A stretch of DNA of 64,000 nt from Leptospira bandrabouensis (lineage in GTDB: Bacteria; Spirochaetota; Leptospiria; Leptospirales; Leptospiraceae), in NCBI RefSeq assembly GCF_004770905.1, contig NZ_RQHT01000014.1, positions 1,178,001 to 1,242,000 on the forward strand. The letters are read 5' to 3'. The translations under genes and the position numbers were made by a program. Each line of letters begins with the position of its first letter. Within the stretch, counting starts at the first letter, position 1. The notes beneath the pieces were generated by a model. It ran no database searches, was not told the origin of the DNA, and was given only the letters and a program-made list of their open reading frames with translations. This document shows positions 1-9,985 of the stretch, piece after piece.

Positions 1-921
1 TTCGGTCCAAGGATTTGTTGAGGATTTTGATTCGCCGAGAAGTCGAATTCCTGCTAAATCTAAAACCCAAGTATCTAAAAATTTTTTAGATTGGAATTCC
101 ATTCCACTGTAGGAATAACGCCCAAAAACTCTTTGGCCTGAAAGAATTTGTCCATTGGTATTATGGTTGGGATCTGTATATATATAATGAAAAAAACGTA
201 ATTCTTCCCAAAAGAATGTTTTTTCAGAACTGATATGACCTCCATAAATTTCTCTACGGTATCCAGTCCAGGGTGGTCCAAACCAATTTTCTAATTCTGG
301 TTTTGCATTTAATTGAATGCCTGTTATGCGAATGTTGGATGCAAAAGAAATGGATGCCGAACCATAATTGGACATTCCAACAAAGAAAAAACCATATCGG
401 TCGAGTCTATTGAAACCTCGGCCAACTTCAAATGCCAATTGGACTGATGAGATATCCTTTGATAGAAGGGCTGTGAATTCAGAATCGTAAATGGTAAGTA
501 CTTCTTTATCTACCACCCTTCCTTCCGATACACCCACACGAGGTGCGATGAGGATTCCTAAATTCCAACCTTGCCCCGCGTAATAAAAAAGACTCGGAGT
601 TGTTAAAATTCCATATCCATAGTAACGACTGGCTTTTTCGGCATCTAAACCGCCCTTTTGGGAAAAAAACCTTCCGCCGCTAATAAGTTCCGTTTGCAGA
701 CCAAATCCCTTGTCCTCCGGCCCAGAGGGAATTGTTTGGATTCTCTCTTTAACAACCACTCGTCCAAAATTGCGATTGGCACGGTCATCATCCATTACCG
801 TGTCCGAATACGACTCTGCCAAAAGACTGGAAAAAAAAGAAAGAAAGAGAAAGGAAACTATCCCGATACTTGTAGGGATGAAGAAAATACTTTTGAAATA
901 CAGACATGGATTTCTTCTCAT
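1..921 (-). CDS. predicted outer-membrane protein (3' end beyond window)
   Basis: An open frame runs without a stop from an ATG at 919-921 to the window edge, giving 307 residues. The ATG is preceded on the minus strand by a good ribosome binding site (GGAGAGGGAAA). The N-terminus is a long signal peptide, basic then Ile/Phe/Leu/Ser-rich, ending near LLAES (about residue 38). The mature part alternates aromatic and polar residues with many Gly/Tyr/Phe, as in outer-membrane beta-barrels; it carries no catalytic motif that I recognise. It weakly recalls alginate-export-type porins, but that is a guess. Its 5' end overlaps the divergent gene starting at 878. Coding is supported by the signal peptide, the RBS and the absence of stops; the function is open. 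Confidence 0.75.
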   Translation of the reverse strand, partial: MRRNPCLYFKSIFFIPTSIGIVSFLFLSFFSSLLAESYSDTVMDDDRANRNFGRVVVKERIQTIPSGPEDKGFGLQTELISGGRFFSQKGGLDAEKASRYYGYGILTTPSLFYYAGQGWNLGILIAPRVGVSEGRVVDKEVLTIYDSEFTALLSKDISSVQLAFEVGRGFNRLDRYGFFFVGMSNYGSASISFASNIRITGIQLNAKPELENWFGPPWTGYRREIYGGHISSEKTFFWEELRFFHYIYTDPNHNTNGQILSGQRVFGRYSYSGMEFQSKKFLDTWVLDLAGIRLLGESKSSTNPWTE

Positions 922-1504
922 TTTCCCTCTCCTGTTGGTTATTTTTTCTTATAGGGAAGCTGACACTCGTTTTTCTCATGATTTGAGTCGGTTTTTTGAA
1001 AAGGCAGACCATAGCAAAGAAGAAGCAGTTTTATTTGCCTATCTGACAGAGGCAGAAAAAACCAATTATTCTGTTCGTCGAAGAAAGGAACTTTCTAGGG
1101 CCATTGTGCGATTTTCTCAAAAATTACAATTTCCCGATGGGACATTGTTAGGTGGATATCCTCCAAATCCATCCTTGTTTTTAATGGCTTGGGCAAAAAC
1201 ACGATCAGAGTTTCAGACAAACCATTTAGAAGGATATGGCATTTTTACTTTGCCTGAGTTTTTTGTTCGAGAATTTGAAATGTCATCTGGTGCAAGAATC
1301 AATCGTGACTACGACATCCAAAACGACTCAATCCAATTTAAAATGGTAATCTTAAAGTTAAAGGAATATATTTCTGAAGGAAAATCGGTAAAAGAAGCCT
1401 ATCAGAAGTTATATGGAAAGAATTTCACACCTAACGAATGGGAAAGATTAGAAACAAACTATAAAAAAATATATGAGTTTGTTACTTCCGAAAGTAAGCC
1501 ATAA
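878..1504 (+). CDS. hypothetical secreted or membrane-anchored protein
   Basis: 208 residues from the ATG at 878. Longer upstream starts in the same frame would read through the signal-peptide region of the opposite gene, so I rejected them. The N-terminus (MKKILLKYRHGFLLIFPLLL) is a typical signal peptide or anchor. The rest is a mostly helical soluble domain rich in Lys/Glu/Arg, with a central segment of Gly, Pro and aromatic residues (about residues 90-110). I recognise no family. The start lies inside the divergent gene that begins at 921, so the two 5' ends overlap by 44 bp. The 3' end overlaps the convergent flippase gene by 23 bp. Confidence 0.6.
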   Translation: MKKILLKYRHGFLLIFPLLLVIFSYREADTRFSHDLSRFFEKADHSKEEAVLFAYLTEAEKTNYSVRRRKELSRAIVRFSQKLQFPDGTLLGGYPPNPSLFLMAWAKTRSEFQTNHLEGYGIFTLPEFFVREFEMSSGARINRDYDIQNDSIQFKMVILKLKEYISEGKSVKEAYQKLYGKNFTPNEWERLETNYKKIYEFVTSESKP

Positions 1505-2759
1505 AATAACCTGTTAGCAGTAACCAGGAAACAATCTGACCAAGAAAAAGGGATATGGCAGCACCATTCGCACCCCAATCGGGAATGATCCAATAGTCAA
1601 ATATAGCACCAAATATCAACCTTAGTAAAGCAAGTCCTGCAAGAAGTCTTGGTAATCCTAAGGCAAAGAGTGCCGTTCCTAGCGGGGCAAATACTAACTG
1701 TAACAAAAAGTTTGGATATAAAATTTTAAAAACTGAAATTGAATTTGTATACTTTGTTCCAAATAACAATGTTAATATGGGTTCTGCCAGTAATATCCCT
1801 GGAGATAAGGCTATGGCAATCATCCCACCTAAAAAAACTGATTTTTTAAGTACATTCGGAAATTCTTCTGTTTCTGCGAGTCTTGCTAATTTTGGATAAA
1901 TGATTGAATTAAAGGTCGCAAGGATAATGATGAAGCCGCTAAACAATTGTAAGGCGGTTCCGTAGTCTGCTACAATTTCTGGAGGGTGGAATTGGTTTAA
2001 AAAGAAAATTTCCAATCGATCAGAAAGGATGGCGCATATGGAGGCAGCAAAGGCCCAAAGATTAAAAAGCAAAAGTTTTTTTTCGCTGATTTTGATTTCT
2101 TCTCGCTCTGCGGTAAAAGAAATTTCTTCCTTCCCAAAAAAGAAAAAGAATAAAAATAAAACAAAAATGGGAGCAATACAAAAAATAGCAAGTATGTCCA
2201 TATAAGTTAATGGATGAACACTTGATTCTGAGAAATAGAGTAATAATAAAAGTCGGACTATGTTTGGAAGTGGGTTCCAAAGTGATAATGATTTGTATTT
2301 GCGATAGGAAACAAATAAGCTTTCGAAGTAAGAAATAAACGAAATGATGATTCCGCCGAATAATAAAAGTAATAATACAAAATAGTTTTCATCACCTGCG
2401 ATATAAGCGACAAAACAAACCAAAGACAAAAACAAAAAAGAATAAAATTTAATGCGAAGGGATGCGTTTAAAATGGCACCAGGGTTTTCCTTACGTTCTG
2501 CCATCGGAGAAATGTATTTGATTAGGGCATTAGGTAGGCCGAATTCCGCAACAGCTAAAACCACAGGCAAAAAACCTAAAAAGTATTGGAGTTTTCCGTT
2601 TTCCGCTTTGCTGAGTAAGTTGACGGAATAAATCATAAACACCAAATTAGTGATGGCGGAAACAGCTTTGGAGCTACTAACAAAGAAAGAGTTTTTTAGA
2701 ACACCTTCTTTCATTAGTTCTACTTTTAAAATTTGAAATATCTTTTTAATTTTTTGCAT
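1482..2759 (-). CDS. oligosaccharide flippase / polysaccharide biosynthesis membrane protein
   Basis: 425 residues with about twelve predicted membrane helices, in the layout of the MOP-superfamily polysaccharide exporters (Wzx/RfbX-like). The N-terminal helix region reads as 'SSSKAVSAITNLVFMIYSVN', typical of these flippases. By family knowledge such proteins move undecaprenyl-linked sugar units across the inner membrane for O-antigen or related polymers; the substrate cannot be read from sequence. The start ATG lies 3 bp after the stop of the PAP2 phosphatase gene, so the two are probably one operon. That fits lipid-carrier recycling plus lipid-linked sugar export. It overlaps the end of the opposing gene at 1482-1504. 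Confidence 0.85.
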   Translation of the reverse strand: MQKIKKIFQILKVELMKEGVLKNSFFVSSSKAVSAITNLVFMIYSVNLLSKAENGKLQYFLGFLPVVLAVAEFGLPNALIKYISPMAERKENPGAILNASLRIKFYSFLFLSLVCFVAYIAGDENYFVLLLLLFGGIIISFISYFESLFVSYRKYKSLSLWNPLPNIVRLLLLLYFSESSVHPLTYMDILAIFCIAPIFVLFLFFFFFGKEEISFTAEREEIKISEKKLLLFNLWAFAASICAILSDRLEIFFLNQFHPPEIVADYGTALQLFSGFIIILATFNSIIYPKLARLAETEEFPNVLKKSVFLGGMIAIALSPGILLAEPILTLLFGTKYTNSISVFKILYPNFLLQLVFAPLGTALFALGLPRLLAGLALLRLIFGAIFDYWIIPDWGANGAAISLFLGQIVSWLLLTGYFMAYFRK

Positions 2760-2762
2760 GTA

Positions 2763-3785
2763 TTAGTTTTGCAAAAACTTTCCTTTTTTTATCCTTTGCA
2801 GAACTAAAGGAACAATTGCAACTAGTGCAAATCCTACAACCAAGTAACGAATGTATCTTAAGAACAAATCATCTTTCCAAATGGATTTTTTGATAATGAT
2901 ACCAGGTATTACATAGAGTAACGAGATCACTATCGCTAAAACTAACAACCGAACAAGAACCGTATTCCAAAAAATATTAAATTCTTTAGATCCCAGAGAA
3001 AAACTACATTTAGGAAGGGACCAATCTAAAAATTCTGGTTTGCTAAACCTGGGATAAAATAGAACTCCCATCCAAAAACCGGCAAGAGCTCCACTTGCCA
3101 TAAGGACTCCCGACAAACTATGGTGATGTTCGACGGATAAAAAAGGTGAATCCAATGAGATGGGAGATAAAGTAACAACAATACCTAGTAAACTTAAGGT
3201 TCTGTATTTTTCAGTTTGTAAGAAGGTCGGAATCGAATCTTTTTTATAAAATCGATCGAGAAAAAATAAAAGAATCAGTAAATGAACCACACCCAATCCA
3301 AATCCCAAGCTAACGTCTCCCAAATAATGAACTTTAAGATACATTCTGGAAAAAGGCATAAAAAGGATAATGAGGACAGAAAGAACTCGAAACCAAAGTT
3401 TGGGAATTCGATAGGCTAACAATCCCCAAACGACAACTGCTGAATATACATGGCCTGATGGTAAACCAAATGCTTTTTCATCAAAGGCTTCAGGATAAGG
3501 AAAAGGTCTTGGGCTTTCAAAATAGAATTTTAATAGAGAAACCATCACAGCAGAAGTAAGTAACCCGAGAGAAAGTTCGAAGGCTAGTTTTGGCCGGTAG
3601 TAAATATAAACAAAGGAAATGAGGCCCAAAAAAAAGCTACTTCCTCCCAGGAAATGGCAGATAGTCGAAATCACGACGAAGATTCCACCAAGAGTTGGAT
3701 CCCAATTGTGTAAGGAATCGAGAGGGACGGGCGAGAACCAAAGGGAGTTCTGTGCTAAGAGGAGTTCTTTCATAGGAATTTCCAT
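2763..3785 (-). CDS. PAP2-superfamily membrane phosphatase
   Basis: 340 residues, polytopic. The three PAP2 signatures occur in order: KFYFESPRP (KX6RP), FGLPSGH, and SRMYLKVHYLGD (SRX5HX3D), so the catalytic His residues and the phosphate-binding Arg/Lys are present. The family dephosphorylates lipid phosphates such as undecaprenyl diphosphate, phosphatidic acid or phosphatidylglycerol phosphate at the inner membrane; the substrate here is unknown. The C-terminal half has further membrane helices beyond the core. A second ATG at 3773 (MKELLL) is an alternative start with more room from the divergent acyltransferase; neither site has a strong ribosome binding site. It is the first gene of an operon with the flippase. 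Confidence 0.88.
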   Translation of the reverse strand: MEIPMKELLLAQNSLWFSPVPLDSLHNWDPTLGGIFVVISTICHFLGGSSFFLGLISFVYIYYRPKLAFELSLGLLTSAVMVSLLKFYFESPRPFPYPEAFDEKAFGLPSGHVYSAVVVWGLLAYRIPKLWFRVLSVLIILFMPFSRMYLKVHYLGDVSLGFGLGVVHLLILLFFLDRFYKKDSIPTFLQTEKYRTLSLLGIVVTLSPISLDSPFLSVEHHHSLSGVLMASGALAGFWMGVLFYPRFSKPEFLDWSLPKCSFSLGSKEFNIFWNTVLVRLLVLAIVISLLYVIPGIIIKKSIWKDDLFLRYIRYLVVGFALVAIVPLVLQRIKKGKFLQN

Positions 3786-3844
3786 CTAAGATGAAAATCC
3801 AACTTGATTTCATAAAGTTTTATTTTGAAATATGTGATGTTTCT

Positions 3845-4666
3845 ATGGATTCAAACCAAAACGCTGCAGATATATTAGAAAGTCTCTTTGTGATCCCCCG
3901 GGAAGTTCCCAAAACCGTCCTCCGTAACCTTTTGGAGCTAATTTATGACGTAAAAGTGACTGGATACGAAAATATTCCAGAATCCGGTGGAGCTCTCATT
4001 GTCTCAAACCATACTGATTATTTGGACATTGCGGTCCAAGGTGCCTTTGCCGACCGAAAAATCGTTTACTTAGGCAAATATGAGCTCTTCCACCCGCAAG
4101 AAGAGATTATGGCCATCATCAATCATAAAAACTCTCCATTTCATTATCCACCCTTAAGCCTAACCAAACCAGTCATTGAAGTTTTGGTGAATTCTCTCGG
4201 GAGTGTGGTGAAAAAAAACCTGATCAATTGGGGGAGTATGCCCATCATCCGCAATGCCGCCAAGGAATCCGAAATGGATAAACGAGCAGCGATGGAATAC
4301 TATGAAAAATTAGAGAATTACATGGTTGATCTCATGAAAGAGGGAGAACTTCTTTCCATTTACCCAGAAGGTTCAAGGTCGGAAACGGGGGAACTCCAAT
4401 CCTTTCGGGCTATGGCGGCTAAACTGGCGATTCGGGCAGGAGTTCCAGTCATTCCTTCTGGAATTGTTGGTGCTACCAATATGTCCAAACCTAAGGCCTT
4501 TCTTACCGGAGATGCATTTAAAACCAAAATTCGTTACGTGATTGGCAAACCCATCCTTCCTTCTGAATTTCCTACGGGTCCGGAGAAAAAAGCGGCCAAA
4601 GAACTGACAGAAATTCTGGAAAACCGAGTGCGGGAGCTAATGAAACAGGCGGAATCCGTACTTTAG
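3845..4666 (+). CDS. 1-acyl-sn-glycerol-3-phosphate acyltransferase (PlsC-like)
   Basis: 273 residues from the ATG at 3845 (MDSNQNAADIL). An upstream in-frame ATG at 3791 would leave only 5 bp to the divergent PAP2 gene and adds a poorly conserved-looking tail. The protein carries the acyltransferase block NHTDYLD (HX4D) near residue 60 and YPEGSRSETGE (the EGxR-type motif) near residue 180. The family transfers an acyl chain to position 2 of lysophosphatidate or related lysolipids on the cytoplasmic side of the inner membrane. Divergent neighbours encode a lipid phosphatase and a flippase, so the locus looks membrane-lipid related. Exact acceptor unknown. Confidence 0.85.
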   Translation: MDSNQNAADILESLFVIPREVPKTVLRNLLELIYDVKVTGYENIPESGGALIVSNHTDYLDIAVQGAFADRKIVYLGKYELFHPQEEIMAIINHKNSPFHYPPLSLTKPVIEVLVNSLGSVVKKNLINWGSMPIIRNAAKESEMDKRAAMEYYEKLENYMVDLMKEGELLSIYPEGSRSETGELQSFRAMAAKLAIRAGVPVIPSGIVGATNMSKPKAFLTGDAFKTKIRYVIGKPILPSEFPTGPEKKAAKELTEILENRVRELMKQAESVL

Positions 4667-4688
4667 TCTCGACCTTTTAGAAAAATAT

Positions 4689-4712
4689 GGCATAGTTTTC
4701 GAAAGCTATGTC
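4689..4712. promoter_or_regulatory. inverted repeat upstream of icmF, candidate operator
   Basis: A 24-bp dyad without spacer: left arm GGCATAGTTTTC, right arm GAAAGCTATGTC, matching at 10 of 12 positions. It lies 57 bp before the icmF ATG. There is no T-run after it, so it does not look like a terminator of the acyltransferase gene. A dyad of this size resembles a TetR/FadR-type site, which often controls acyl-CoA genes, but no regulator gene is adjacent. Confidence 0.4.
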
Positions 4713-4769
4713 ATTCCCGTCACATTTTACAATTGAACCCGTACCAATCCTTTTAGAACGTTGTTCTCT

Positions 4770-7700
4770 ATGACCACCGAAATCCTTACTTACACCCCCA
4801 AAAACAAAATTCGCTTTGTGACGGCGGCCTCTCTCTTTGATGGCCACGATGCCTCCATCAATATCATGCGGAGGATTTTGCAGCAAAGTGGGGTGGAAGT
4901 GATCCACTTGGGACACAACCGAAGTGTACAAGAGATTGTCCAATGTGCCATCCAAGAAGATGTCCAAGGCATTGCCATTACCAGTTACCAAGGTGGTCAT
5001 GTGGAATATTTCCAATACATGATTGATCTTTTAAAAAAAGAAGGAGCAGGTCATATTCGCGTGTTTGGTGGAGGTGGCGGAACCATTCTTCCTTCCGAGA
5101 TTGAAGTCCTTCACAAATATGGTGTGGCTCATATTTATTCCCCTGATGAAGGAAGGACTCTTGGTCTGCAAGGGATGATTAATGATGTGGTCAAACAATC
5201 TGATTTCCCTACGCCACTTTCATTTAACGGAAATTTGGCGTCACAAATCCAAAACAAAAATTATTTAGCACTGGGACAGGCCATCACACAGATGGAATTT
5301 TCTCTTTTGCAAGAAAAAACAAATTATTCGATCAATTTAGAATTTCCGCCACCGAAAAAAAACATTCCTGTTCTTGGAATTACAGGAACTGGTGGTGCCG
5401 GTAAATCTTCTTTGACTGATGAACTTGTTCGTAGGTACTTACATGATTTTCCAAACCAAACCATAGCGATATTGTCTGTGGACCCATCCAAACGAAAAAC
5501 AGGTGGAGCTCTTCTTGGAGACCGAATTCGAATGAATTCGATTTTTAACGAACGAGTGTATATGAGAAGTTTTGCGACAAGAGAAGCAAACATTGCTCTC
5601 AACCGCAGTGTGAAAGGTGCCATTCAAATTTTAAAGTCTGCAGGATATGATCTTATCATTGTTGAAACTGCAGGGATTGGACAAAGTGATTCTGAAATTA
5701 CAGAAGTCGCCGATGTTTCGTTATACGTGATGACACCGGAATATGGAGCTGCTACCCAATTAGAAAAAATCGATATGATCGATTATGCAGATGTAATTTC
5801 TATCAACAAGTTTGACAAACGTGGAGCCCTTGATGCCCTTCGTGATGTTAAAAAACAATACCAAAGGTCTCGCAATTTATTTAATGATTCAGTGGATTCA
5901 ATGCCTGTGTATGGAACCATTGCTTCGCAGTTCCAAGATACAGGAACGGATGAACTTTATGCTCATTTGATTGGAGTTGTCATTGAAAAGTGCCAATTAG
6001 ATTGGAAAACAAACAGTTCCAAAAATCAAAAAGGAAACGAAGCCTCCGTTGTGCTTCCTCCCGATCGTGTAAGGTATCTCACAGAAATTAAAGAAGAAAT
6101 TGATAGGAATTCCGAGTGGATTTCGAAAGAAGCTGAAATTGCAAGATCCGCTTACCAACTGAAAGGTGCTATTTCTGTTTTATCCAAAAAAGGAAAACCA
6201 ACTTCTGACTTAGAATCCGAATACCAATTGTTATGGGATTCTTTGTCATTGGATTCACGAAATATTCTAGATACATGGTCGGAAAAAATTGAATCTTTTC
6301 GTAAGGAACAATATTCCTATTTCGTCCGTGGGAAAGAAATCAAAGTAGATAACTATACAGTTTCCTTAAGCCATTTAAAAATTCCCAAAATTGCCACTCC
6401 TCGTTTTGTAGATTGGGGTGATATATTACAGTGGTCTTACCAAGAAAACTTTCCCGGGTTTTTTCCTTATACGGCGGGAGTGTATCCTTACAAACGAAGT
6501 GGAGAAGATCCAACTCGTATGTTTGCGGGAGAAGGTGGACCCGAAAGAACGAATCGTCGTTTTCATTATTTGAGTTCAGGGATGCCCGCCAAACGACTGT
6601 CAACTGCCTTTGATTCGGTAACATTATACGGGGAAGATCCAGACATTCGTCCTGATATTTATGGAAAGATTGGAAATTCTGGTGTGAATGTCGCCACACT
6701 GGATGATGCCAAAAAACTGTATTCCGGTTTTGATCTTTGTGATCCATCCACATCTGTGTCCATGACCATCAATGGTCCCGCACCGATGGTTCTTGCTTTT
6801 TTTCTAAATGCGGCCATTGACCAAGCTTGCGAAAAATACATTCGTGCCGAAGGGAAAACAGAGGAAGTTAAATCCCAAATTCAAAAAATCTATGCAGCCA
6901 AAGGACAAGCGGTTCCGAGTTTTGGTGGGTCTCTCCCGGAAACTAACGATGGTTTGGGTTTAATGTTACTTGGTGTGACGGGTGATGAAGTATTACCTAA
7001 AGATGTATATGCAAAATTAAAAAAAGATGCCCTGTCCCAAGTGAGAGGAACAGTGCAAGCGGACATTTTAAAAGAAGATCAGGCTCAGAACACTTGTATT
7101 TTCTCTACAGAATTTGCCTTAAAGATGATGGGAGACATCCAACACCATTTCATCCAAAATGCAGTTCGGAATTTTTATTCTGTTTCCATCAGTGGTTACC
7201 ATATTGCAGAGGCAGGTGCCAATCCGATCACCCAAGTTGCTTTTACATTAGCCAACGGATTTACCTATGTAGAATACTACTTAAGCCGAGGGATGGACAT
7301 TAACGAGTTTGCACCGAACCTTTCCTTCTTTTTTTCCAATGGGATTGATCCTGAGTATTCGGTGATTGGACGTGTGGCACGACGAATTTGGGCCAAAGCC
7401 ATGAAGTTCAAATATCGTGCGAATGAACGTTCCCAAATGTTAAAATATCATATCCAAACATCGGGTAGGTCTTTACACTCTCAAGAAATTGACTTTAATG
7501 ATATACGAACCACATTACAAGCATTATATGCAATTTATGACAATTGTAATTCTCTTCATACCAATGCTTATGATGAAGCCATCACAACTCCTACAGAAGA
7601 ATCGGTGCGAAGGGCCGTTGCCATCCAGCTCATCATCAATCGGGAACTTGGTCTTGCCAAAAATGAAAATCCGTTACAAGGTGCCTTTATCATTGAAGAA

Positions 7701-8144
7701 CTAACAAACCTTGTAGAAGAAGCGATCTTAACCGAATTCAACAGACTCACCGAAAGGGGTGGAGTACTTGGAGCGATGGAGCGGATGTACCAAAGGAATA
7801 AAATCCAAGAAGAGTCCCTCCATTATGAAACTTTGAAACATACAGGTGAATATCCAATCATTGGTGTGAATACATTTCTCAATCGAAATGGATCGCCAAC
7901 CGTCATCCCAGGTGAGGTGATTCGTTCGACAGATGAGGAGAAACAGCAACAAATTGGAAATTTGAAGGCGTTTCAAAAACGAAATGAAGGCAAAACGGAT
8001 ATTGCCATTACAAAATTAAAACAAGTGGCTCGTGCGAAAGAAAATATCTTTCAAGAGTTATTGGAAACAGTGAAAGTGGCGTCCTTGGGGCAAATCTCTC
8101 ATGCTTTGTATGAAGTGGGAGGTCAGTACCGCCGCAACATGTAA
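4770..8144 (+). CDS. icmF: fused isobutyryl-CoA mutase (IcmF-type), B12-dependent
   Basis: 1,124 residues from the ATG at 4770; a TTG at 4761 is less likely. Domain order is that of IcmF. First an N-terminal B12-binding domain (FDGHDASIN, with the cobalt-ligand His about residue 26, and [12 protein letters not shown]). Then a MeaB/ArgK-like GTPase chaperone with P-loop GTGGAGKSS at about 206-214, [28 protein letters not shown] and NKFD. Last the mutase barrel with [31 protein letters not shown] and [14 protein letters not shown]. The PYTAGV..PYKR block is IcmF-like rather than methylmalonyl-CoA-mutase-like. By family knowledge it interconverts isobutyryl-CoA and n-butyryl-CoA (some also isovaleryl/pivalyl-CoA). 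It is often annotated simply as methylmalonyl-CoA mutase. Confidence 0.92.
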   Translation: MTTEILTYTPKNKIRFVTAASLFDGHDASINIMRRILQQSGVEVIHLGHNRSVQEIVQCAIQEDVQGIAITSYQGGHVEYFQYMIDLLKKEGAGHIRVFGGGGGTILPSEIEVLHKYGVAHIYSPDEGRTLGLQGMINDVVKQSDFPTPLSFNGNLASQIQNKNYLALGQAITQMEFSLLQEKTNYSINLEFPPPKKNIPVLGITGTGGAGKSSLTDELVRRYLHDFPNQTIAILSVDPSKRKTGGALLGDRIRMNSIFNERVYMRSFATREANIALNRSVKGAIQILKSAGYDLIIVETAGIGQSDSEITEVADVSLYVMTPEYGAATQLEKIDMIDYADVISINKFDKRGALDALRDVKKQYQRSRNLFNDSVDSMPVYGTIASQFQDTGTDELYAHLIGVVIEKCQLDWKTNSSKNQKGNEASVVLPPDRVRYLTEIKEEIDRNSEWISKEAEIARSAYQLKGAISVLSKKGKPTSDLESEYQLLWDSLSLDSRNILDTWSEKIESFRKEQYSYFVRGKEIKVDNYTVSLSHLKIPKIATPRFVDWGDILQWSYQENFPGFFPYTAGVYPYKRSGEDPTRMFAGEGGPERTNRRFHYLSSGMPAKRLSTAFDSVTLYGEDPDIRPDIYGKIGNSGVNVATLDDAKKLYSGFDLCDPSTSVSMTINGPAPMVLAFFLNAAIDQACEKYIRAEGKTEEVKSQIQKIYAAKGQAVPSFGGSLPETNDGLGLMLLGVTGDEVLPKDVYAKLKKDALSQVRGTVQADILKEDQAQNTCIFSTEFALKMMGDIQHHFIQNAVRNFYSVSISGYHIAEAGANPITQVAFTLANGFTYVEYYLSRGMDINEFAPNLSFFFSNGIDPEYSVIGRVARRIWAKAMKFKYRANERSQMLKYHIQTSGRSLHSQEIDFNDIRTTLQALYAIYDNCNSLHTNAYDEAITTPTEESVRRAVAIQLIINRELGLAKNENPLQGAFIIEELTNLVEEAILTEFNRLTERGGVLGAMERMYQRNKIQEESLHYETLKHTGEYPIIGVNTFLNRNGSPTVIPGEVIRSTDEEKQQQIGNLKAFQKRNEGKTDIAITKLKQVARAKENIFQELLETVKVASLGQISHALYEVGGQYRRNM

Positions 8145-8152
8145 ACAAAGGA

Positions 8153-8173
8153 AAGGGTAGTGCACCTACCCTT
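8153..8173 (+). other. short perfect hairpin between icmF and the next gene
   Basis: AAGGGTAG and CTACCCTT form an 8-bp perfect stem around a 5-base loop, between the icmF stop (8144) and the ATG at 8183. There is no T-run, so it is not a standard intrinsic terminator. It could stabilise the icmF mRNA end or affect initiation of the next gene. Confidence 0.4.
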
Positions 8174-8182
8174 GGTGAATTT

Positions 8183-9883
8183 ATGATTTCTTGGGATTTG
8201 ATCAAAAAACACAAATTGGGAATTCCATTACTCTGGGACATAACAATGGTTTTTGTTGTCCTTGGGAACTTAGCACTTATCATTTTTGATCTAAGTTATT
8301 TAAGTTTACGGCCGTTTTACTTTCACAAGTTTCCAGAAATTTTGGAACTTTATGACAAACCAATTTTAGGAATTGAAGCTCACAGAACCACAACCGCTTA
8401 CACTGATTTGGTGGATGATTTAAAATATTTAACCCAACTACGTGATGATAGTTTTCGAGAAAACCAAAGAAAAATTACAAGAGAAGAAATTTACAAAACT
8501 CTTACTACTTTAAAGACGCAAGTCTCCAGTGAAAAATTTGATTCCTTGTATGCTAACTTTGAGTCGGCTATTCAAATTGAAGACGTACAAGTCCGCCGAA
8601 AAAAAGTGGAAGAGACTTTGGTTCAGTTAAACGACTTTTTTAGCGTTTTAGAAGAAACAGATGAAATCACAACTCTTGGTGAACTTTCTGAAAAATATGC
8701 TTTTATCAATCGTTTGAGTGTTGAAACAAATGAATCTAAAGAAATTTTATCCATTTTTCAAAAGATGGACAAACGGATGTTAGAGATTGTGGAAACCAAT
8801 CCTTTTGCTATGTCTGGGCAAACAAAATTTTTAACTGAAATTCAAACTACTATCAAAAATGAATACCAAACTCACAAAACAAAAGCAAGAGACATCAAAC
8901 TAAGGCAAGAATTGGATCCTGTTTTAAACAGAGATCGTATTCCATCCACGGTTGTGGCGTTTGCTTGGTTTTGGAGAGATCAAAACAGATCTCTCGAACA
9001 AAAAATTGATTTTTTTAATTCACATTTTAGAGAGTATTTTTCCCTTAATTATTACAGAGCCATTGCCTCCGATGGAAGTCCCGTAAACAATTATTTGTTG
9101 TTAGATGCTCCATTTTTGTTTTTCTTTTTGGCTGAATTTATCCTAAGTTGGCTCATTGCCATTCGTAATAAATCTTATATTGCTTGGTTTTTGTATCCGA
9201 TTTATCATTGGTATGATGTTTTAGGACTCATTCCGATAGCTACATTCCGTTTTTTCCGTTTGGTTCGGGTATATAAAATTTATCTGATGTTACAAACCAA
9301 TCAGTTTACTCGTATATTAGGAAACGACTTGATTAGTAAAACTTTGCGATATTATTCCAATATCATCAAAGAAGAAATTTCGGACATTGTTACGATTCAG
9401 ATCCTTACAGAAACACAAAATGAAGTGAAGTCGGGGAACTCACTCGACCAACTTGTAAATGCGATTGACCAAAACCGAGATGAATTAAAAAAAGTAGCGA
9501 TTAAAAATATTGCCAAGTCGGCTCAAAATCCAAACTTACAAGCGTTAATTCAAAATTTGGTGACTGAGGTTTCAGAGCGAGTTTCGGCAAATATGAAACC
9601 GATATCTTTGCTACCTAAAGACATGCAAGCCAATCTCACCAAACAAATTAGTTTAACGATATATTCAGCAATTTCGCAAGCAACGGTGGCTATGGCGACA
9701 GATCCTTCGGGAAGAAAGTCAATCGAGAACTTAATTGATTACATCATCGATGAAATGATTCTTATTGCCCAAGATCCTGATATGGTGAAACTCAATACCA
9801 ACATTAGTGTGGCTCTCATTGAAAATATGAAGAAGTCCATTGGTGAAAAAAAATGGCTCAAGGCAGAAATTGGGAGTAGTTAA
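8183..9883 (+). CDS. membrane protein with split voltage-sensor-like S1 / S2-S3-S4 and no pore
   Basis: 566 residues. One membrane helix lies at about 17-40. A roughly 265-residue charged, largely helical segment follows (about 41-305), then three closely spaced helices: about 308-330 (AEFILSWLIAI), about 336-352 (WYDVLGLIPIA) and about 354-370 (FRFFRLVRVYKIY). The last has basic residues at every third position (R356, R359, R362, K365), as in the S4 helix of voltage-gated channels. The preceding helices carry the acidic residues seen in S2 and S3 (E in AEF, D in WYD). No S5-pore-S6 follows; the last ~190 residues are soluble-looking and helical. Function unknown: a voltage-sensing protein is inference. 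It starts 38 bp after icmF. Confidence 0.7.
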   Translation: MISWDLIKKHKLGIPLLWDITMVFVVLGNLALIIFDLSYLSLRPFYFHKFPEILELYDKPILGIEAHRTTTAYTDLVDDLKYLTQLRDDSFRENQRKITREEIYKTLTTLKTQVSSEKFDSLYANFESAIQIEDVQVRRKKVEETLVQLNDFFSVLEETDEITTLGELSEKYAFINRLSVETNESKEILSIFQKMDKRMLEIVETNPFAMSGQTKFLTEIQTTIKNEYQTHKTKARDIKLRQELDPVLNRDRIPSTVVAFAWFWRDQNRSLEQKIDFFNSHFREYFSLNYYRAIASDGSPVNNYLLLDAPFLFFFLAEFILSWLIAIRNKSYIAWFLYPIYHWYDVLGLIPIATFRFFRLVRVYKIYLMLQTNQFTRILGNDLISKTLRYYSNIIKEEISDIVTIQILTETQNEVKSGNSLDQLVNAIDQNRDELKKVAIKNIAKSAQNPNLQALIQNLVTEVSERVSANMKPISLLPKDMQANLTKQISLTIYSAISQATVAMATDPSGRKSIENLIDYIIDEMILIAQDPDMVKLNTNISVALIENMKKSIGEKKWLKAEIGSS

Positions 9884-9985
9884 TTTTCTGCCTTTCAGTG
9901 AATTTTTTTCTTATAAATTTCGAACACTGTTTTATAAAGAAAAAAGTCTTGTTTTCTCAGGAAAACAAGATGTGATCGATCCACT

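Noticed and set aside
788..1012. Minus-strand 74-residue frame
   Set aside because: Shadow of the real outer-membrane gene and of the plus-strand gene; no RBS or protein-like content.
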